Shown: in pieces, positions 59,540-64,000 of the stretch
Layout: every line of letters begins with the position of its first letter
Numbering within the stretch: position 1 is the first letter of the stretch
NCBI RefSeq assembly: GCF_030019515.1
Contig: NZ_JASEEQ010000007.1
Coordinates: forward strand, 62,001 to 126,000
From: Nocardioides sp.
Lineage (GTDB): Bacteria > Actinomycetota > Actinomycetes > Propionibacteriales > Nocardioidaceae
Direction of reading: 5' to 3'
Length of the DNA: 64,000 bases
The notes under the pieces: generated by a model
Seen by the model: only the letters and a program-made list of their open reading frames with translations
Told to the model about the DNA's origin: nothing
The model's database searches: none
Program-made: the position numbers and the translations under genes

Positions 59540-59693
59540 CGTCCTCAGCTCCTTCGCAGACATCCTCTCGAACCCCACCGTGCGCCGTGAACCCCGGGTT
59601 CGTCGTCGTGGTCACGTCAAGGTTTGCTGAAGATGCCGGCCGGTGCCGGTCCGAGCGCCGTTCCGACGATGGCCGGCTGTCAGGATGGGCGAC

Positions 59694-60473
59694 ATGGTCG
59701 ATGGCGGCACCGCAGGGACGCCGGGCCGTTCGCCCCGCTCCGACGAGCCGGCCCGTCCCGGGTCGGGGCAGCGGGCCCTGGTGGTCGAGGACGAGCCGGA
59801 GCTGGCCCGGCTGGTCGGCAGCTACCTCGAGCGTGACGGCTTCGAGGTCACGGTCGTCCACGACGGCCTCGAGGCGGTGGCGCGCTCGCGCGAGGTCGAC
59901 CCGGACGTGGTGGTCCTGGACCTGGGCCTGCCCGGACTGGACGGCGTGGAGGTGTGCCGCCGGCTGCGGACCTTCTCCGACGCGTACGTCGTGATGCTGA
60001 CCGCCCGCAGCGAGGAGGTCGACACCCTGATCGGCCTGTCGGTCGGCGCCGACGACTACCTGACGAAGCCGTTCAGCCCCCGGGAGCTGATGGCCCGCAT
60101 CCAGGCGATGCTCCGGCGGCCACGCCCGCTCGGCCACGCGGCGGGAGGCCTCGACACGGACGGCGGGACGTCCCTGCTCTTCGGAGACCTCGCGATCGAC
60201 CTCGACGGGCGCGAGGTGTGGCTCGAGGACCGTGCGGTCCCGCTCACCCGCACCGAGTTCGACGTCCTCGCCACCCTGGCCCGGCGGCCGGGCATGGCGT
60301 TCAGCCGACGCCAGCTGATCGACGCGGTCTGGGGGCCCACCTGGGTGGGCGACGAGCACCTCGTCGACGTCCACGTCGGCCACCTGCGGCACAAGCTCGG
60401 CGACGCCGCCGCGGAGGGCAGGTATGTCCGGACCGTCCGGGGCATCGGCTACCGGATGGGCCGGGGCGAATGA
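59694..60473 (+). CDS. OmpR/PhoB-family response regulator
   Basis: The receiver domain has VVEDEP, phospho-acceptor Asp in VVVLDLGLPGLDG, Thr in VVMLTARSEE and Lys in DDYLTKPFS, followed by an OmpR-type winged helix (PLTRTEFDVLATLARRPGMAFSRRQLIDAVWG, then GRYVRTVRGIGYRM). Position before the kinase with an ATGA overlap makes them one two-component system. Start ATG 59694 or 59685; the N-terminal Gly/Pro/Ser-rich stretch is unusually long (about 25 residues). Confidence 0.93.
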   Translation: MVDGGTAGTPGRSPRSDEPARPGSGQRALVVEDEPELARLVGSYLERDGFEVTVVHDGLEAVARSREVDPDVVVLDLGLPGLDGVEVCRRLRTFSDAYVVMLTARSEEVDTLIGLSVGADDYLTKPFSPRELMARIQAMLRRPRPLGHAAGGLDTDGGTSLLFGDLAIDLDGREVWLEDRAVPLTRTEFDVLATLARRPGMAFSRRQLIDAVWGPTWVGDEHLVDVHVGHLRHKLGDAAAEGRYVRTVRGIGYRMGRGE

Positions 60474-61612
60474 CCCGGGCCGGATCGGGCGCGGGCGCCT
60501 CCCCTCGCGCCGGGCGGTCCTGGCCGCGGTTCGCCACCCGCCTGGTCGTGGCGCAGGCCCTGGTGCTCGTGGCGGGCGCGCTCACCACCTGGCTGGTCGC
60601 GTCCGTGGTCGGTCCCGGCATCTTCCACGACCACCTCGAGCAGGCCGGGGTCGCGCACAGCGCCTCGGAGACCGAGCACGTCGAGGACGCCTTCGCCTCG
60701 GCGCTCCTGATCTCGATCGCGCTGGCCCTGGTCGTCTCGGTGCTCGCCGCCCTGGCCGTCTCCTGGTACTTCAGCAGGCGGGTGCAGCGCTCGATCGGCA
60801 ACGTGGCCGACGCGGCCGCTCAGATCGCTGACGGTCGGTACGGCGCCCGGGTGCGTGACCCGGGACTGGGCGGGGAGTTCTCCATGCTCGCCACCAGCTA
60901 CAACCGGTTGGCGACCCGCCTGGAGGCGACCGAGACGACCCGGCGACGGATGCTGGCCGACCTGGCACACGAGCTGCGCACTCCGCTGGCCACCGTCGAG
61001 GCCCACCTCGAGGCTGTCGAGGACGGGGTCCGGTCCTTCGACGCCGACACCCTGGCCGTGATCGGCTCCGCCACCCGCCGGATGCGCCGGCTTGCCGAGG
61101 ACGTCGCGGCCGTGTCCACCGCGGAGGAGGGCAGCCTGCAGATCGAGAAGCGGCCCGTCGCGGCCGTGGGCCTGGCGAGGGCCGCGGCGGACGGGGTGCG
61201 CGACCGGTTCGACGCCCAGGGCGTGCGGCTGCAGCTCGAGCTCGCGGACGCCGGTCGGATCGAGGTCGACCCGGAGCGGATCGGCCAGGTCCTCGCCAAC
61301 CTCCTCGACAACGCGCTCCGGCACACGCCGGCCGGCGGCACCGTGACGCTGTCCTGCCGGCGCATCGAGTCCTGGGTCGAGCTCCAGGTCGCGGACACCG
61401 GCGAGGGCGTGGCGGCCGAGCACCTGCCGCACCTCTTCGATCGCTTCTACCGCGCCGACGCCGCCCGCGACCGGGCGCGTGGCGGCTCCGGCATCGGCCT
61501 GGCGATCGCCAGGGCCCTCGTCGAGGGGCACGGGGGTGGCATCTTCGCGGCCAGCGCCGGTGCCGGGCGGGGCACCACGTTCACGGTGCGCCTGCCGGGG
61601 GCGGAGCGGTAG
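60470..61612 (+). CDS. Sensor histidine kinase
   Basis: The 380 aa have two membrane helices (about residues 24 to 47 and 78 to 101) enclosing a short 30-residue loop with several His (FHDHLEQAGVAHSASETEHVEDAF). A HAMP domain follows, then the H-box (MLADLAHELRTPLATVEAHL) and the ATPase (NLLDNALRHTPAGG, DTGEGV, GGSGIGLAI). The His-rich sensor loop hints at metal sensing next to the P-type ATPase gene, but this is inference. ATG 60470 overlaps the regulator stop. Confidence 0.93.
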   Translation: MTRAGSGAGASPRAGRSWPRFATRLVVAQALVLVAGALTTWLVASVVGPGIFHDHLEQAGVAHSASETEHVEDAFASALLISIALALVVSVLAALAVSWYFSRRVQRSIGNVADAAAQIADGRYGARVRDPGLGGEFSMLATSYNRLATRLEATETTRRRMLADLAHELRTPLATVEAHLEAVEDGVRSFDADTLAVIGSATRRMRRLAEDVAAVSTAEEGSLQIEKRPVAAVGLARAAADGVRDRFDAQGVRLQLELADAGRIEVDPERIGQVLANLLDNALRHTPAGGTVTLSCRRIESWVELQVADTGEGVAAEHLPHLFDRFYRADAARDRARGGSGIGLAIARALVEGHGGGIFAASAGAGRGTTFTVRLPGAER

Positions 61613-61638
61613 ACGGCGCTCCCGTGCGGCCAGACGGG

Positions 61639-61666
61639 TTGTGATTATACCCCCCGGGGGTATAGT
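61639..61666 (+). promoter_or_regulatory. Promoter with CsoR-like copper operator
   Basis: TTGTGA (-35, 61639-61644) and TATAGT (-10, 61661-61666) are separated by 16 bp. The near-palindrome TATACCCCCCGGGGGTATA (61646-61664) fills the spacer and overlaps the -10, matching CsoR-type operators (TACCCC-N-GGGGTA). A CsoR-like repressor would block the promoter until copper is bound. No csoR gene is in the window. The P-type ATPase gene starts 57 bp further. Confidence 0.8.
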
Positions 61667-61723
61667 GCCACTCGTGGTGCGTAGGCCGCACCACGACCAC
61701 CCACGTCGACACGGAGGTGTCCG

Positions 61724-64000
61724 ATGGCCACGCCGGTCCAGCACGAGCAGGCGCACGAGCACGGGGCGCCGGGCCGTCCCGGCACCGCCACGGCGGTACT
61801 GGAGGTCTCCGGCGTCCACTGGGCGAGCAGCAAGAGCGTGGCCGAGGCCGTCCTGTCCCGCCGGCCCGGGGTGCTCTCCGTCGAGGCCAACCCGGTGGCG
61901 CAGACCGCGACGGTGACCTACGACCCGCAGCGCACCGACCTGGCCGGGTTGCGGGACTGGGTGCGCGAGTGCGGGTACCACTGCGCGGGCCGCTCGGTCC
62001 CGCGGCACGTGTGCGACCCGATGGCCGAGCCGGTCCCGACCGAGCGGGCGGCGCGCCACGACGAGCACGGCACCGAGCCCGGCGCAACGGCGTACGGGGG
62101 ACACGAGCACGGGGGGCACGAGCACGGGGGACACGAGCACGGGGGACACGAGCACGGGGGACACGAGCACGGGGGACACGCGGGGATGTCGATGGCCGAC
62201 ATGGCCCGCGACATGCGCAACCGCTTCGTGGTCGCGCTCGCCCTGTCGGTGCCGATCGCGCTGTACTCGCCGATGGGGCGCGACATGCTCGGCTTCCACG
62301 CGCCGACGCCGTTCGGGGTCCGCGACGACGTCCTCACCCTGGTCCTGTCGCTGCCGGTCGTCCTCTACTCGGCCTGGATCTTCTTCGACGGAGCCTGGCG
62401 GGCACTGCGCGCGCGCACCCTGGACATGATGGTCCTGGTCGCGGTCGCCGTCGGCGCCGGCTGGCTCTACTCCCTCGGCGTGACGCTCACGGGCGGCGGC
62501 GAGGTGTTCTACGAGGCGGCCACGATGCTCACCGCCTTCGTGCTCCTCGGTCACTGGTTCGAGATGCGCGCCCGTGGCGGCGCGAACGACGCCATCCGGA
62601 CCCTGCTCGACCTCGCCCCGCCGGCGGCCGAGGTGCTCCGCGACGACGAGGTCGTCCAGGTGCCCACTGCCGACGTGGTCGTCGGCGACCTGCTGCTGGT
62701 CCGCCCGGGCAGCAAGATCGCCGCCGACGGCCAGGTCGAGGATGGCGAGTCCGAGGTCGATGAGTCGATGGTCACCGGTGAGTCGATGCCGGTCCCGAAG
62801 GGACCCGGCGACCTGGTCGTCGGGGCCACGGTCAACACCACCGGCACGCTGCGGGTCCGGGCCACCAAGGTGGGGGCCGACACGGCGCTCGCGCACATCG
62901 TCGCGCTCGTCCAGGAGGCACAGAACTCCAAGGCGCCGGGCCAGAAGCTCGCCGACCGCGCCGCGTTCTGGCTGGTGCTGCTCGCGCTGGTGGCCGGCGG
63001 CGCGACGTTCCTGACCTGGCTGGCCGTCGGCCGTCCGGTCGCCGAGGCCCTGCTGTTCGCCATCACCGTCGTCGTGATCACCTGCCCCGACGCCCTCGGG
63101 CTGGCGACCCCGACCGCGATCATGGTCGGATCGGGCCTGGGCGCGAAGCGCGGCATCCTGTTCAAGAACGCCACCGCGATCGAGTCCGCCGCCCGCATCG
63201 ACACCGTCGTCATGGACAAGACCGGCACCCTGACCCGGGGCGAGCCCGAGGTCACCGAGGTCGTCGTCGCCGCGGGCGTCGACGAGCACCGTCTGCTGGC
63301 GCTGGTCGCCGCGGTCGAGCGGGAGTCGGAGCACCCGCTGGCCCGGGCCGTGGCCGAGCACGCCGACCACGTCGGCGTACCGACGCTCCGGGCCACCGGC
63401 TTCGCGAACGTCGCCGGGCACGGTGCGGTCGCGGAGGTCGACGGCCACCGGGTCGTCGTCGGCAACCTGAGGCTGATGGACCGCGAGGGGGTCGACCTGG
63501 GTGCGCTGGCCGAGCAGCGGGGGACGATCGCCGGTGGCGGGCGCACTGCGGTGCTCGTCGCCGTGGACGGCGCGGCCCAGGCCGCCATCGGGCTGGCGGA
63601 CGCGGTCCGTGCGACCTCGGAGGCCGCCGTGGCGGCCCTGCACGAGGCGGGAGTGCGGGTCGTCATGCTCACCGGCGACAACGAGGCCACCGCCCGGCGG
63701 ATCGCCGACCAGATCGGGATCGACGACGTCATCGCCGAGGTGCTGCCCGAGGACAAGGCCGCCAAGATCGTGGAGCTGCAGCGTCAGGGGCGTCGGGTCG
63801 CCCACGTCGGAGACGGGGTCAACGACGCCCCCGCCCTGGCCGCCGCCGACGTCGGCATCGCCATCGGTGCTGGGACGGACGTGGCCATCGAGACGGCGGA
63901 CGTCGTGCTGATGCGGTCGGATCCGCTCGACGTCCCGACCGCGCTGACCATCGGCCGCGGAACCCGGCGCAAGGAGCTGCAGTCGCTGGGCTGGGCCATC
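61724..64000 (+). CDS. P1B-type copper/heavy-metal ATPase with CPD motif and His-rich repeats (3' end outside window)
   Basis: The N-terminus holds an HMA-fold domain ([44 protein letters not shown]) in which the CxxC of metal-binding domains is replaced by HWASS. Then a His-rich repeat (about residues 125 to 155), membrane helices, TGES, phosphorylation site DKTGTLT, HP (ESEHPLARA) and [11 protein letters not shown]. The membrane motif reads [14 protein letters not shown] instead of CPC or CPH. Together with the CsoR-type operator this suggests copper export. The 759 residues seen stop at the window edge. Confidence 0.93.
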   Translation, partial: MATPVQHEQAHEHGAPGRPGTATAVLEVSGVHWASSKSVAEAVLSRRPGVLSVEANPVAQTATVTYDPQRTDLAGLRDWVRECGYHCAGRSVPRHVCDPMAEPVPTERAARHDEHGTEPGATAYGGHEHGGHEHGGHEHGGHEHGGHEHGGHAGMSMADMARDMRNRFVVALALSVPIALYSPMGRDMLGFHAPTPFGVRDDVLTLVLSLPVVLYSAWIFFDGAWRALRARTLDMMVLVAVAVGAGWLYSLGVTLTGGGEVFYEAATMLTAFVLLGHWFEMRARGGANDAIRTLLDLAPPAAEVLRDDEVVQVPTADVVVGDLLLVRPGSKIAADGQVEDGESEVDESMVTGESMPVPKGPGDLVVGATVNTTGTLRVRATKVGADTALAHIVALVQEAQNSKAPGQKLADRAAFWLVLLALVAGGATFLTWLAVGRPVAEALLFAITVVVITCPDALGLATPTAIMVGSGLGAKRGILFKNATAIESAARIDTVVMDKTGTLTRGEPEVTEVVVAAGVDEHRLLALVAAVERESEHPLARAVAEHADHVGVPTLRATGFANVAGHGAVAEVDGHRVVVGNLRLMDREGVDLGALAEQRGTIAGGGRTAVLVAVDGAAQAAIGLADAVRATSEAAVAALHEAGVRVVMLTGDNEATARRIADQIGIDDVIAEVLPEDKAAKIVELQRQGRRVAHVGDGVNDAPALAAADVGIAIGAGTDVAIETADVVLMRSDPLDVPTALTIGRGTRRKELQSLGWAI
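62096..62179 (+). repeat. 15-bp in-frame tandem repeat encoding GGHEH
   Basis: The 15-bp unit GGGGGACACGAGCAC occurs five times and a part sixth time inside the P-type ATPase gene, encoding GGHEH repeats. One copy has G for A. Such repeats can expand or contract by slippage and change the number of metal-binding His residues between strains. Confidence 0.9.

Noticed and set aside
60449..63805. 1,118-residue minus-strand open frame
   Set aside because: It lies opposite the histidine kinase and P-type ATPase, which carry full sets of family motifs. Its Arg/Gly/Asp/His-rich composition is the usual antisense artefact of GC-rich genes.
1..64000. CRISPR array
   Set aside because: I saw no set of regularly spaced 25 to 40-bp repeats; the only arrays are the 15-bp coding repeat at 62096 and the 12-bp repeat at 55329.

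Overview
The window is high-GC DNA with actinobacterial gene content. The type VII secretion genes, DUF1876 and DUF1918 proteins, KstR-like operators and a CsoR-type copper operator suggest a Nocardioides-like member of the Nocardioidaceae. This is inferred from gene content; no taxonomic marker was compared.

Region 1 (1 to about 22,300) is most of an integrative and conjugative element. It runs from a cut-off primase-polymerase through ParB, a membrane-anchored transfer protein, an M23 peptidoglycan hydrolase, DUF6112 membrane proteins, a VirB6-like protein, an SCO6880-family protein, a VirB4-like ATPase, an ArdC-like antirestriction protease, a VirD4-type coupling protein and SSB. It ends in a HigBA-like pair, a tyrosine integrase and an excisionase. 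A cargo operon (EVE-domain protein, 117-aa unknown, frameshifted dual-specificity phosphatase) faces a sigma-like gene. No relaxase was recognised. The end carries a tRNA 3'-half fragment and a 15-bp perfect hairpin.

Region 2 (about 22,300 to 35,080) is a second mobile or defence region. An IS21-family element has cut the front off a gene. Next come a large restriction-methylase fusion and a divergent phospholipase-D-type nuclease, which form a candidate two-gene defence system. An orphan HicB-like repressor with its own inverted repeat, a winged-helix replication-type protein, an excisionase and a second tyrosine integrase follow. The region ends at another tRNA 3'-end-like fragment and a strong terminator.

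Region 3 (about 35,100 to 64,000) looks like core chromosome. It holds small stress-type proteins, a structured RNA that resembles a small cobalamin riboswitch, a gamma-carbonic anhydrase with an enoyl-CoA hydratase, a MoxR/VWA pair, a WXG-type protein with an alpha/beta hydrolase, an aminotransferase, and a ketosteroid-dehydrogenase-like flavoprotein. The flavoprotein and an NTF2-like gene 3.9 kb away share KstR-like operators. A K+/H+ antiporter follows, then an ESX-type type VII secretion locus (EccC, two WXG100 proteins, EccD, EccB) whose mycosin gene has lost its catalytic middle. The window ends with a two-component system and a His-rich P-type ATPase under a CsoR-like operator; the ATPase gene runs off the end.

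Three genes appear broken by small lesions: the phosphatase, the HigB-like toxin and the mycosin. Any of these could also be a sequencing error, and raw reads would decide.
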